Below, one piece after another: positions 24,601-38,100 of a stretch of DNA of 64,000 bases; position 1 is the stretch's first letter, and each line of letters opens with the position of its first letter. A program made the translations under genes and the position numbers. The notes beneath the pieces are model-generated. The model did no database searches and was not told the DNA's origin. It saw only the letters and a program-made list of their open reading frames with translations. The DNA lies in the NCBI GenBank assembly GCA_905221605.1, contig CAJNDS010000469.1, positions 500,685-564,684 on the forward strand, read 5' to 3'. Origin of the DNA: Symbiodinium natans (Eukaryota; Sar; Dinophyceae; Suessiales; Symbiodiniaceae).

Positions 24601-27600
24601 GGCTTTAGGATTTAGGGTTTAGGGTTTAGGGTTTAGGCTTGGGGTTTAGGGTTTAGGGCTTAGGGATTAGCGTTTGGAAGTAAGGTTGGAGGGTTCAGTT
24701 TGGAGTTTCAGGGGGTTTGGGAGCTAGTGCAGTTAAGCTGCTTCAGGCCTTCCGAGGCTGGGCAAAAGTAGGGCTTCCAGATTTATTGGGCTCAACCCAA
24801 AGTCCCTGTAAACCCAAGCCAACTGTATGACCCCCTGGAACCCTAGATCTCACACCCCATAGCCAACTCAAACAAAAAAAATCGGCTGAGAATACTCGTG
24901 CAGGTCGCAACATGCCAGACCTTTGCCTCAACACCGGAAAAGCTCCCAAATCTAATCCCCTGAACCCTAACCCTAAACCCTGAACTAAACCCTAAACCCT
25001 AAACCCCAAACCCCAAACCCCAAACCCCAAACCCCAAACCCCAAACCCCAAACCCCAAACCCCAAACCCCAAACCCCAAACCCCAAACCCCAAACCCCAA
25101 ACCCCAAACCCCAAACCCCAAACCCCAAACCCCAAACCCTAACCTATACACCTTCAGATGATCTGACTCTCACCGTGCTTTCATACCCTAACCTCCATCC
25201 CCTTCTTCAGGGCTCAGGGTTTGGTTGAAGGTTTGGGGTATGCACCGAAACCTTTTACGTCATATTTTGAGTGGCCAGGTTCGCGTCAACACTTGCCGAG
25301 GCACCGAATACGTCAAGGAGATGAGGAGGAAGGAAGACCTTGGAGCTTTGAGGCTTAAACCCTAAACCCTAAACCCCAAACCCTAAACCCTAAACCCTAA
25401 ACCCTCAACCCTAAACAGCTTTGGGGCTTGCATGGGAGGTTTGGGGCTTGTTGGCCTAGGCTGGAGGGCTTCCTGTTGCCCCAGGAGCCCGCGGTTGCTG
25501 AGTTTCATGGAGGGAACCTCGCCTTAAGGCAAAGGGAAGATACTTCGGCAGTTCTAAATTCGGGTCCCTTTTTGGATCTGTGTAGTACCCTTAAGAAGAA
25601 GGACCCCAAACGAGAATTCAGAGAACTAAACAAGTGGCGTTCGGGAGGGGTGTGCGTAACCCAATTTCCCCGAATGCCCCCCCAACAATCCCGATGAGGC
25701 TCCCTGAGGCTCTCTGTCTCTATGCCTCTTGGGTTTAGGGTTTACGGCTTAGGGCTCAGGGCTTAGGGCTTAGGGCTTAGGGCTTAGGGCTTCGGGCTTA
25801 GGGTTTAGGGTTTCGGAACTGTTCAAACGCCTTGCGGCAAGAAAACTCAAGCCGCCAGTCAACATTTTGGGTTATGGGGGGGCGGTTTCGGGTTGCTTTT
25901 GGGGGGGGGGGGGTAACCCTAAACCCTGAAAACCCTAAACCCTACAAGGTGTACAGGGTCTTGGGGTCCATAAGGGCCGACTTGCGTCTGCGCAAGCATT
26001 GCTGCTGGATTGGGATCTCAGACCTGGGCACCTTGCGCCTGTGCACCTGACCTGGGAGTCCTGCCAGCCTGGCTACTGGATTGAGACCTTGGACCTGGGC
26101 AGCTCGCACATGTGCATCTCGAAGCTGCCAGCCTGGCTGCTGGATTGGGACCTTGGACCTGGGCAGCTGAGCTGGCCGCAGTGCTGGGAGGATGGTCCCG
26201 CCCAACCCGGATTTAACCCAGGTTCAATTCGAACCTGGGTTCAACCCAGGTTTAAACCCAGGTTTAAAACCCAGGTTTGGACCTAGGTTCAAACCCAGGT
26301 TCAAACCCATGGGTGGAATTTAGATCAAGTCTCGACTTCTGAATGGCAGTCGACTGATGATCACAATCTCTGAGGGCGGCGGACCCAGATGAAGTCAGGA
26401 CTAACACATGGCCAATGTGCGAAACTCTCGCCGATTTGGGGTTTAGGGTTTAGGGTTTAGGGTTTAGGGTTTAGGGTTTAGGGTTTAGGGTTTAGGGTTT
26501 AGGGTTTAGGGTTTAGGGTTTAGGGGTGGATGTCTGAGGCCTTGGACCCCTCTAAGACCCCGAAACATCCCAACCCGGCATGGAAACCCCAAAGCCCAAA
26601 AACCCCGAAACCCCGAATCCCTCAACACTCACACCCTCATGAGTACCCTTTAAAATCCCTTAAATGGCAGATATATATATATATATTTATTTATTTATTT
26701 ATATTTATTTATTTGTTTATTTATTTATGTGCTTATTTATATTCAAGAGAATATAGATATAGATATATATATATATGTATATATATGTATATATATATAT
26801 ATAGGGCCCTAATGCCCTCATTCCCTACTAAGATCCAGGGGGCAGACTCTCAAAAGCCCCCATCTCCCAAGTCCTTGATGCCCTAGACCCTCAACGCCGA
26901 AGTGCCCGAGGCCCTCACTCCTAGCCCTGAAAACATCAAGAGCTTAAACAGGTTTATAGGGTTTAGGGTTTTAGGGTTTAGGGTTTAGGGTTCAGGGTTT
27001 AGGGTTTAGGGGTTTAGGGTTTAGGGTTTAGGGTTTAGGGTCTAGGGTCTAGGGTTTGGGGTTTGGGGTTTGGGGTTTGGGGTTTGGGGTTTGGGGTTTG
27101 GGGTTTGGGGTTTGGGGTTTAGGGCTTAGGGTTTAGGGTTTAGGGTTTAGGCCTTGTCAACTCTAAGCCCCAAGCCTGAAACTTCAAACCGCCAAACCCT
27201 CAACACTAAACCTCCAATCTCGGGGCCTTAACACTTAGAAAAGGGTTCTGGCGACCCCTATATGAAGCCACCCTAAACCCCAAACCCTAAACCCCAAACC
27301 CTAAAACATAACCCTAAACCCTAAACCCTAAGCCCTAAACCCTAAACCCTAAACCCTAAACCCTAAACCCTAAACCCTAAACCCTAAACCCTAAACCCTA
27401 AACCCACCCCCCCGAGGCTTGCGCAGCAACTGGGGCATGACGGCGGAGAACACGTCGATGGACCTCTGGCGATGGCGAGTAGGGTTTAGGGTTTAGGGTT
27501 TGGGGCTTGGGGTTTAGGGTTTAGGGTTTGGGGTTTGGGGTTTAGGGTTTAGGGTTTCGGGTTTGGGGTTTAGGATTTGGGGTTTAGGGTTTGGGGTTTA

Positions 27601-30600
27601 GGGTTTAGGGTTTAGGTTTTAAGGTTTGGGGTTTGGGGTTTAGGGTTTAGGGTTTGGGGTTTGGGGTTTAGGGTTTGGGGTTTGGGCTTAGGGCATGGGG
27701 TTGGGGTTTAGGGTTTGGGGTTTGGGGTTTGAGGTTTGGGGCTTGGGGCTTGGCGTTTAGGGTTTAGGGCTTAGGACTTTGGGCTTAGGGCTTCGGGTTT
27801 GCGGTTTACGGTTTAGGGTTTAGGATTTAGGGCTTAGGGCTTAGGGTTTAGGGTTTAGGGTTGAGGGTTTAGGAGTCCATCATATTTGCAGGTAACAGGT
27901 TATAAGAGTTTAGGGTTTAGGGTTTAGGGTTTCTGGTTTAGGGTTTAGGGCTTAGGGCTTGGGGGTAACTTTGAAAATGAGGTGGGCTCCTTGTGTTAGG
28001 CTGATGGGAGGCTTAGCACTCCAAGGCTTGGGGCTTTTCGGTTAGCACCGAAGGCTCCAACCCACCTTACAAAGCTATCTCAGAAGAACGTACCCCCCTA
28101 AAACAACAACCTTAAACCCTAAACCCTAAACCCTAAACCCTAAACCCTAAACCCTAAACCCTAAACCCTAAACCCTAAACCCTAAACCCTAGACCCTAAA
28201 CCCTAAACCCTAAACCCTAAACCCTAAACCCTAAACCCTAAACCCTAAACCCTAAACCCTAAACCCTAAACCCTAACTACTTAGAGTTCAGAGCCGAAGG
28301 GCCAAGCCGGTGAGGGGAAGGGCACCACGAGATGTGGCCGGCCATCCTCCCAGTGGTTCCATCTAGGGCTAAGGGGTTTAGGGTGCGGGGTTTGGGTTTT
28401 AGGGTTTAGGGTTTAGGGTTTAGGGTTTAGGGTTTAGGGTTTAGGGTTTGGGGTTTAGGGTTTAGGGTTTAGGGTTTAGGGTTTAGGGTTTAGGGTTTAG
28501 GGTTTAGGGTTTAGGGTTTAGGGTTTAGTGTTTAGGTTTTAGGGTTTAGGGTTTAGGGTTTAGGGTTTAGGGTTTAGGGTTTAGGGTTTAGGGTTTAGGG
28601 TTTAGGGTTTAGGGTTTAGGGTTTAGGGTTTAGGTTTAAGGGTTTAGGGTTTAGGGTTTAGGGTTTAGGGTTTAGGGTTTAGGGTTTAGGGTTTAGGGTT
28701 TAGGGTTTAGGGTTTAGGGTTTAGGGTTTAGGGCGTCCTATCCTAAAGCACCGTCGGTTCAGGGCTTCGGGGGCTGAATCATTTACACGCATGTTGATCG
28801 CGATTCTAAACTGAGCATGGTAAGGACTCATAAATCGCGCTTCGCGCTCGTCTTTGTAAACGTCCCCACCTAAAACCTAGCCTAAACCCTGAACCCCAAA
28901 ACTAATCTAGAAGTTGGGCGTTCACATGATTTAAGGCCAAGCTTTTGGGGGGGCACGGGGCACGCCTTTGGACCTTACACGTTGTTTGGGTGTCTAGGGT
29001 TTAGTCTTTAGGGTTTTTGGGTTTAGGGCTACGGTTTCAGGGTTTAGGTTTCAGGGTTAGGGTTTTGGGGTTTCAGGGCTTTAGGGTTTTAGGGTTTTAG
29101 GGTTTTAGGGTTTTAGGGTTTTAGGGTTTTAGGGTTTTAGGGTTTTAGGGTTTTAGGGTTTTAGGGGTTTAGGGTTTTAGGGTTTTAGGGTTTTAGGGTT
29201 TTAGGGTTTTAGGGTTTTAGGGTTTTAGTAGTTTTAGTAGTTTTAGTAGTTTTAGTAGTTTTAGTAGTTTTAGTAGTTTTAGTAGTTTTAGTAGTTTTAG
29301 TAGTTTTAGTAGTTTTAGTAGTTTTAGTAGTTTTAGTAGTTTTAGTAATTTTAGTAGTTTTAATAGTTTTCGTAGTTTTAGGGTTTAGGGTTTAGGGTTT
29401 CGGGTTTAGGGTTTAGGGTTTAGGGTTTAGGGTTTAGGGTTTAGGGTTTAGGGTTTAGGGTTTAGGGTTTAGGTAGGATCTCTTAAACCCAAGAAGGGAG
29501 AATAGGGGGGGGGGGGTTCCGAAAAAAGGGGTGACCTTATCGGGTCCTGTTTATAAAGGAATTCGACTATTTACATTGCGCCCGCAAACGGGGACATTTA
29601 AATCTCATGCCCGTCTTGCCCGTCTTGCCCGTCTTGCCCGTCTTGCCCGTCTTGCCCGTCTTGCCCGTCTTGCTAATGGGTGGAATTAAATCGCTTGCCC
29701 ACTCCCGTCTTGCCCCGTCTTGCCCCGTCTTGCCCCGTCTTGCCCCGTCTTGCCCATCTTTCTTGGCCCCTCTGGCCCCCTATTGCCCCGTCTTACCCCA
29801 TCTGGCCACAAGAGGGGCAAGAAGGGCAAGAAGGGCAAGAAGGGCAAGAAGGGCAAGAAGGGCAAGAAGGGCAAGAAGGGCAAGAAGTGCAAGAAGGGCA
29901 AGAAGGGCAGGAAGGGCAAGAAGGGCAAGAAGGGCAAGAGGGGGAAGGGAATTAAATTTGCCAGCTTGTCAAGACGACCAAGAAGGGCAAGAAGGAAGTG
30001 TGAATTAAAACCCGTCGTTGCCGTCACACTCCACTTTTGGGGGGTCCGTATTAGGGGTCCCTTATTTCGTCGACCGCCAAATATGAGAGAGCCCATAAGC
30101 CCCCCAGAAACTAGGCTCAGCTGCCTTTTTCTGCGGTATCTTGCCGCAGCTGCCTCGGCCTGTGCTTGAAGCTTCTGAAGCTCTCGCGTAGCATCCTTGT
30201 GCTTTCTCTTAGCTGCCAGGCTCCCGTCTTAGCCGGGCTTCCTGCTGCTTGCAAAGCCTCTCAGTTTTTTTCCAGACTCCCTGCTCTTTGCAGACTTCTC
30301 GGCCTCTCTGGGCTCCCTTTTTTTGAGGCTTTATAGGGTTCAGGGTTCGCAGACGCTGGGGGCGCATGATCTGTCAAAGCTGCAATGCACTCCTCCGGCC
30401 CTAAACCCGAAAACCATGAACCCTAAACCCTAAACCCTAAACCCTAGACCCTAGACCCTAAACCCTAAACCCTAAACCCTAAATCCTAAACCCTAAACCC
30501 TAACTCTGGACGAGTGGCACTCCCAGGGGTGGACTTGCGGTGGAAGCGATTAAGCACACCGTGAAAATCCAGACTTGGGATGTTCCCACTTATACTAACA

Positions 30601-33600
30601 GTCCTGAAAGGGGATTATAGTACCCCCCCTGTTGGAATTAGAGTTTAGGGTTTTGGGTCTTGGGTGGTGGGTTTGGGGTTTTGGGTTTGGTGTTTTGGGT
30701 TTGGGGTTTAGGGTTTAGGGTAGCAGTCCTTCATCGGGATGATAGTACCTTATAATCCCTATGAAGGACTGTTAGTATACAAGGGGACATCCCAATCCAG
30801 CGAACCAGAATTTCGAAAGGGCAGATTCTGTAATCTTCACTTGGACACCTTCAAAGTCCAACACTTCTCCCTAAAGCAAGGATGCAGTGACCAGGTATCG
30901 GGTCACACGATACCGAGAACGTAAGACATGCCAATGGAACCCTAAACCCCAAACTCTGGAAGAAGTGTAACAACAAACCCTAAACCCTAACCCTAAACCC
31001 TAAACCCCTAAACCCCTAAACCCCTAAACCCTAAACCCTAAACCCTAAACCCCAAACAGTGGAAGAAGTGCAACCATCTGTCGTCCACACACGAGTCTGC
31101 GCACAGAGGTCGGGGCCAAAACTCTGAACCCTGTGACTCCCAACCCTGACTCCCCTAACTAGGCCTTGAACCCCAATTTAAAAATCATAAGCCCAAAAAA
31201 AGGCAAAACCCCCAAACCCAAAGCCCCTAAGATATGTAGAAAAGATATGGCCCTAAACCCCCAAAACCCTAAACCCTAAACCCTAAACCCCAAACCCTAA
31301 ACCCTAAACTACTTACAAGATGTGCCCTTCTAGACCCGTTCCGGCGCCTCGCCGAACCAGTTCCCACCGCTGAGGGGCACATTCTGCACCTGTCCCAGGG
31401 CTTCGGGCCCAGGATGGTTTAGGGTTTAAGGCTTAGGGTTTAGGGTTTAGGGTTTAGGGTTTAGGGTTTAGGGTTTAGGGTTTAGGGTTTAGGGTTTAGG
31501 GTTTAGGGTTTAGGGTTTAGGGTTTAGGGTTTAGGGTTTAGAGGGTTTCAGGGGGTTTCAGGGGGTTCAGGGCACAGGGTTCGGACTTTAGGGTGTAGGA
31601 AAGGATCAGGGTTAAGGTTGGGGTTTCTTGTTCACGGCATACTCCCCTGTTTGGAGATCTTAAAGGCCTGGAGCCCTTCTAGGGTTTGGGGCTAAACCCT
31701 AAACCCTAAACCCTAAACCCTAAACCCTAAACCCTAAACCCCAAACCCGACACACGATACACCCTACACCCACACCCAAACTCCTCCAACAGAAGCCAAA
31801 ACATGAGCGCGCGCCTGCCCCTGGCCATCCACAGCCTCCCAGCATGGCTTCTGAGAGCCCATCCCTCTCGGTAGCCCTAAACCCTAAACCCTAAACCCTA
31901 AACCCCCAAACCGTAAAGTTTTCTTGTGGTGTTTTTCTGGAGTTCCACACAGTCGCCACAGGGGCTCTTTCGTCGCCCCAAGCCTCCCAAGAATTCTTAG
32001 GGTTTAGGGTTTAGGGTTTAGGGTTTAGGGTTTAGGGTTTAGGGTTGAGGGATTAGAGTTTCGGGTTAGGGTTTAGGGTTTAGGGTTGTAGGATTGGGGT
32101 TTCGGGTTTAGGGTTTAGGGTTTAGGGTTTAACCCTAACACCCTAAAGCTGCGAGGGCGGATCCCCATCGAAAGGAGCCCACAGCGACGAGCATCGCCCC
32201 AGCCTCGATAAACGTGTCCACCGTCCGCTGCAAGGACAGGAACCCGCTCTGGGCGTACCTGTCTAAGGGTTTAGGGTTTAGGGTTTGGGGTTTGGGGTTT
32301 AGGGTTTAGGGTTTAGGGCTTAGGGTTTAGGGCTTAGGGCTTAGGGCTTAGGGTTTAGGGTTTAGGGAAGGTTCATCGGAGTAGATGTATATGGTCCCAA
32401 TGAAATGTAGTACAGTGTATATGGCCCCAATGTTACGGTTCATATACTCGAATAGGGAGTATAGAAGTGTACGGACTACAGTAGCATGGTCTAGGGTTTT
32501 CAGTGTCGGCCCTTTCATTCGAGTTCCTTGCTAGGGGTTTAGGGTTTGGGGTTTGAGGTTTGGGGTTTAGGATGGTAAGTCCTTCTTTCTGCCGGCGTGG
32601 CTTCAGGGTCTGGGGAGCTGCTGGTTGGGCTTTTGCTGAACGGCCTTCCTGGAAAAGCCTCTTCCAGGCCTCCATGGCTGGCACAAGCTCCAGGGGCTTC
32701 GGGTTTAGGGTTTAGGGTTTTGGGTTTAGGGTTTAGGGTTTGTGGTTTGGGGTTTGGGGTTTGGGGTTTGGGATTTGGGGTTTACGGTTTAGGGTTCAGG
32801 GTTTAGGGTAACAAGGGAGTGATTCTGAACCCTGAACCCTAGAGCCTTCAACATAGGGTTTCGGGTTTAGGGTTTAGGGTATAGGGTTTAGGGTTTAGGT
32901 GCCCGACAACACGACACGTGACAGTAACCCAGGCCCCCACAACGATAGACCGCAGCCTCCCGAAGATAAAGCGCGCCACCCTCAAACCCTCAGCCCTCAT
33001 CCCCAAAACCTAAACCCTCAGCCCTAAACCTTCAAAAACCCAAAATACAAAGCACTAGAAGTCAACTCCTCAGCCCATAAAAAGGCTCAACTCTGAAACC
33101 TACCCTAGCCACTAAACCCCCGCAGCCCTCAGTCCACCCCAAGACTTCCCCTGCACCTTAAACCCTAAACCCGAAACCCTAAACCTTAAACCCTAAACCC
33201 AAAAACCCTAAACCCTAAACCCTAAACCCAAAAACCCTAAACCCTAAACCCTCATCGCCGTAACCTGCAACCGCCATCAGGCCGGGAGACCAGGTCAGCC
33301 CGCTCGCATCGAAAGTCTTGGGCTGGCCGTCCTTTGAGCGCTTTGGGTTCCAGGATTTAGGGCAGGGCCTAAGGGGAAGCCTAAACCCTAAACCCTAAAC
33401 CCGAAACTCTAATCCCTCAACCCTAAACCCTAAACCCTAAACCCTAAACCCTAAACCCTAAACCCTAAACCCTAAACCCTGCCTGAGCTGGTTGGGTACC
33501 CTAGACCGGACACGAGCTTAACCTTTGTCGTCGCAAAGGGGAAGAATCGTGTCCAACCGGTTTTCGTGGTTACCTACTTGGAGGTTCAGGGTACTTATAA

Positions 33601-35063
33601 CCCTAATCATAACTGTACTTATAAGGCCCCTAAGTCCCCTAAGTAGGTTATAAGTAGACTTAACCCTAAACCCTAAACCCTAAACCCTAAACCCACTTAT
33701 GAGTGTGGCTATAAGTACCCACCTCCAAGTACTCAAGCACAGCGAAGTGTGGAGTTTTCGGCTTAGCGTTTGGGGTTCAAGAGCTTGTCAGGGACCCGGG
33801 GGGTTCAGGGTTTCTGGCTCAAGGATCAAGGTCTGAGTTTTTTCGGCTTTCGGGTTCAGAAGTTTGAGGGTTTGGGGTTTGGGGTTGGTTCCTCAACCCC
33901 TAAACCCTAAACGATAAACCCCCTAAACCCTAAACCCTAAATCGGGTTGAGGGTGAATCTAGCGCCTGCGCGGCGAATACCAGCGCACAACCCCGGCTGA
34001 AGGGCGATTTTATGGACTGCAGGGTCTCAAAAAACGTCAGGGTCTTAAAGAGCTCAAGGGGCTTAAGACAGGCTTTTGGACACCCTGAAACCCCAAAAAC
34101 CCATCCTCAAAACCCTGAACCCTCAAAAATCAAAATTCTAAAGCCTCGAAGCCCTAAACCCTAAGCCCTAAGCCCTAAACCCTTAACCCTAATCCCGAAA
34201 CCCTAAACCGTAAACCCTAAACCCTAAACCCTTAACCCTAAACCCCGAGCGCCTTCTTCGGCTCTACGAGGGCTTTGGTCGTTAGCTTCGTGGCCTCACA
34301 AGGTGTGGAGACCCAAGGGTTCCGGTTTCAGGGTTCAGGGTTTAGGGTTGAGGGCTTAGGGTTTAGGGTTTAGAGTTTAGGGTTTAGGCTTTAGGGGTTT
34401 GGGGTTTGGGGTTTGGGGTTTGGGGTTTGGGGGTTTGGGGGTTTGGGGGTTTGGGGGTTTGGGGGTTTGGGGGTTTGGGGGTTTGGGGGTTTGGGGGTTT
34501 GGGGGTTTGGGGGTTTGGGGTTTGGGGTTTGGGGTTTGGGGTTTGGGGTTTGGGGGTTTGGGGGTTTGGGGGTTTGGGGGTTTGGGGGTTTGGGGGTTTG
34601 GGGGTTTGGGGTTTTAGGGTTTTAGGGTTCAGGGCCCCCAGACCCCGACAACCTCCCCCCCCCCTTCCCCTCTAACAACAAACAAAAACAAGCCCTGAAT
34701 ACCCCAATCAACGAGAGCTCGCCCCAAGCCCTAAACCCGAGCATAATTGTACCAGCTATACTGGCTACTGGCAATAGTAACAGAGCAACAACTCCAAAAC
34801 ACTAGGTTAAAGAGGATGGAGAAGGAGAAGGACATCACTTCTAAACCTCGGGTCCGAAAAGACCGCCCCTCTGTCTCTCTCGCTCGGGGCTTAGGATATT
34901 CGGACAGCGTGCAGGGAGCGCTTCGAAAAGTGGACCCTGGAACCTCTGAAGCGTAAACCCTCGGAAATGAAAAATCAGGAAACACCTGCATGCGCAGCTC
35001 ACTCTGTCTGCCGCTCTCTGTCTGTGGCTCTGGTGCTCCTTCGCTCTCTCCCTGTCTCTCTCC

Positions 35064-35117
<54 letters not shown>

Positions 35118-38100
35118 GTCTCTTCTCTCTCTCTCTCTCTCTGCGTCTGCTTCCCGTCAGACCAACTGCAGACAGATGGGTTCTCTGGACCCTCAGCTAC
35201 TCAATCTCATCCTGAAGCCCTGGAAGCCACTGCACCCTTCAATCCCGAGTGGGAGCCTTGAAGATAGCAGCGATGGCGGGAACGTTGGGGTCGTAGCCTT
35301 CGCGGCTTTTTTGGTCTCCGGGATCCTAACACCCCTCCCCGCCCTACCCCAAATTTCGAAACCCCTATACGTACAGCTTTTGGCATGTTCGCCTCTAGCG
35401 TTTTGGCAAACCTGAAGCCTCTTAAGCGAAGAGTCTCATAAACTGCAAGGACCCTAAACCCCACATGCTGAAGCCCCCACACCCCTCAAAGCCCTGAACC
35501 TGCCTGAGCCCTGAACCCCTAAACCCTAAACCCCAATCCTAAGCTCCGAACCCTGAACCCCCACCTAAGCCCGCAAGCCTGACGCCCCCCCCCCCCCCCC
35601 CCCCCCCCCCCCATCCTTCCCAACCGGAAAGCCCTAAGGCCAACCACGCCACACCCTAAAGCCTACACTTAAGGGTTTAGGGTTTAGGATTTAGGGTTAA
35701 GCCCTCACCTGTGAAGCCCAAACTCCTCGAAACCTTAAAGCCCTGAAACCCCTGGCTAAACCCTAAAACCCCAAACGCCCAAGCCCTGAGTCCCCCAAGC
35801 CTTTAACCACGCAAACCTTAAACCCTAACCCCTAAACCCCAAACCCTAACCCGAAACCCCAAACCCTAAACCCCAAACCCCAAACCCCAAACCCCAAACC
35901 CCAAACCCCAAACCCCAAACCAAACCCCAAACCCCAAACCCCAAACCCTAAACCCTAAACCCTAAACCCTAAACCCTAAACCCTAAACCCTAAACCCTAA
36001 ACCCTAAACCCTAAACCCTAAACCCTTCCCGGAGGCAGCCTAGGCTTTGGTTGAAGCGAAGTGAGTACTTCACCTCCCCAAGGCGGATTTTGGGGATTTC
36101 CGAAATTAAGGGTTTAGGGTTTAGGGTTTAGGGTTTAGGGTTTAGGGTTTAGGTTTTGGGTTTATTCCGAAATTAGGGGGGTACCTTGTTGAAGTCCTTA
36201 TGATAAGGGAATCCTAGTATAGGCCCCCCCAAATTTTTGGGGTCAGAGTGTTTAGGGGTTCGGGTGCAGGGTGTAGACATGCTACAGGGTTGGGGTGCTC
36301 GGCCGTCGGTTTGGTGCAGCTGCGAAGTGGACTTGTAAGACCATAGGCCCTAAACCCCAAACCCCGAACCCGAAACCCCAGACTCTAGACCTCTGGTTGG
36401 GCCCCTATACCGACAGTGTGGCTTAATCGTGAAATTCAAAGCATTTTGGGATAATGAGGACTTGAGGGGAGTCTTACTGTTTTGACAACCTCAGCTTAGC
36501 TACCCTAAACTCTATAACCCTTAAACCCCCCAACCCTAAACTCCCAACGTCATCGCGCCCCGCAGCCCCAAGCGAAAACGGCTTAGAGTTTCGGGTTTGC
36601 GGTTTCGACCGTCGGCTTTACGCTTGGGCAATCCTAAACCCTTAGCACGAAACTAAACTCTAAACCCGAAACCCAATCTCGCCCAGGACGGACAGCCCTG
36701 CCGATGTTGCCCCAAGCCGGCAGATCTTACCCAAACGGAGCTTACCCTGAACCCCCCCCCCCCCCTCCAACGGAGCCTTAGTCCTACGCTTCTGGGGCTT
36801 CATATTCTTCAACTGGTACCCCTACTGCTACGAAACCCTAAAGCCCTAAGCTCGAAACCCTAAACCCTTAACCCTAAACCCTTAACCCTAAACCCTAACC
36901 CATTGTGCTATGTCTTTGGGGGCTTGCTTCATACGGAAGCCGGGTCAGCAGTTAACAGAAAGCTGGCCATTGGGTCCCCAACTACCTACCTAATCAGGGC
37001 TTAGGGTTTAGGTAGGACTTTGGGCTCAGGGGTTAGGAGTTTGGGGCTTAGGGTTTAGGGTTTCGGGTTTAGGGTTTAGGGTTTAGGGTTTAGGGTTTAG
37101 GGTTTAGGGTTTAGGGTTTAGGGTTTAGGGTTTAGGGTTTAGGGTTTGGGGCTGAGCCTCTTAGGGTTGAGAGGCCTTGCCTCGCTGGCCCAGGGAGGCG
37201 TCTCGAAGATCACGGCTCCGCAGAGGGCCTCTGCTGCTTCGAGGGAATTTAAAATTAGGTTTGGGGTTTAGGGTTTAGGGTTTAGGGTTTAGGGTTTGGG
37301 GTTTGGGGTTTGGGGTTTGGGGTTTAGGGTTTGGGGTTGAGGGTTTAGGGTTTGGGGTTTGGGGTTTCGGGTTTGGGGTTTAGGGTTTGGGGTTTAGGGT
37401 TTGGGGTTTAGGGTTTGGGGTTTAGGGTTTGGGGTTTAGGGTTTGGGGCTTGGGGTTTCGGGTTTGGGGTTTAGGGCTTGGGGTTTAGGGCTTGGGGTTT
37501 AGGGTTTCGGGTTTGGGGTTTGGGGTTTGGGGTTTGGGGTTTGGGGTTTAGGGCTTGGGGTTTGGGGTGTAGGGTTTGGGGCTTAGGGCTTAGGGTTTTG
37601 GGGCTTAGGGTTTGGGGCTTGGGCCTAAGGATAGGGGTTTGGGGTTTGGCATCATAAGATTATGCAGCAGAACTACATTTAAAGATATAGATTACATTCT
37701 TAGTACTCCAACTTTCACATTCTTATCGATTCTTTTTGCATAGAATTGTATTTCATTCAGGCTCATCCGCCATGTCAAACTCTGCACAACCCTGACAACC
37801 CTTTCAGTCCTCGAAGGTTTGGGGTTAGGGTTTAGGGGTGAGAGTTTAGGGTTTAGGGTTTAGGGCTTAGGGCTTGGGGTTTGGGGTTTGGGCTTTCTGT
37901 GCGGAAGTTCCAGTCCTCCCAACATTAAGAAATACCAATAGTAAAACACATGAACAAATACCGCGTTCTTGATCTTATAACACACACACACACACACACT
38001 CTACAATTGTTGAATTAAACACATACAAAGAACAAGTCCATGCAAAAAAAACAGAGATAACACAAAATACACACAACATACACAAAAAAGCAGAACAAAT

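Noticed and set aside
25428-25697. 89-codon plus-strand ORF
   Set aside because: Its middle is the family C inverted-repeat element; the rest lacks support.
29607-30008. LPV-repeat and KKG-repeat proteins
   Set aside because: Translations of the complementary 9-10-bp arrays.
34399-34675. Gly/Phe/Trp-repeat proteins
   Set aside because: Translations of the GGGGTTT array in three frames.
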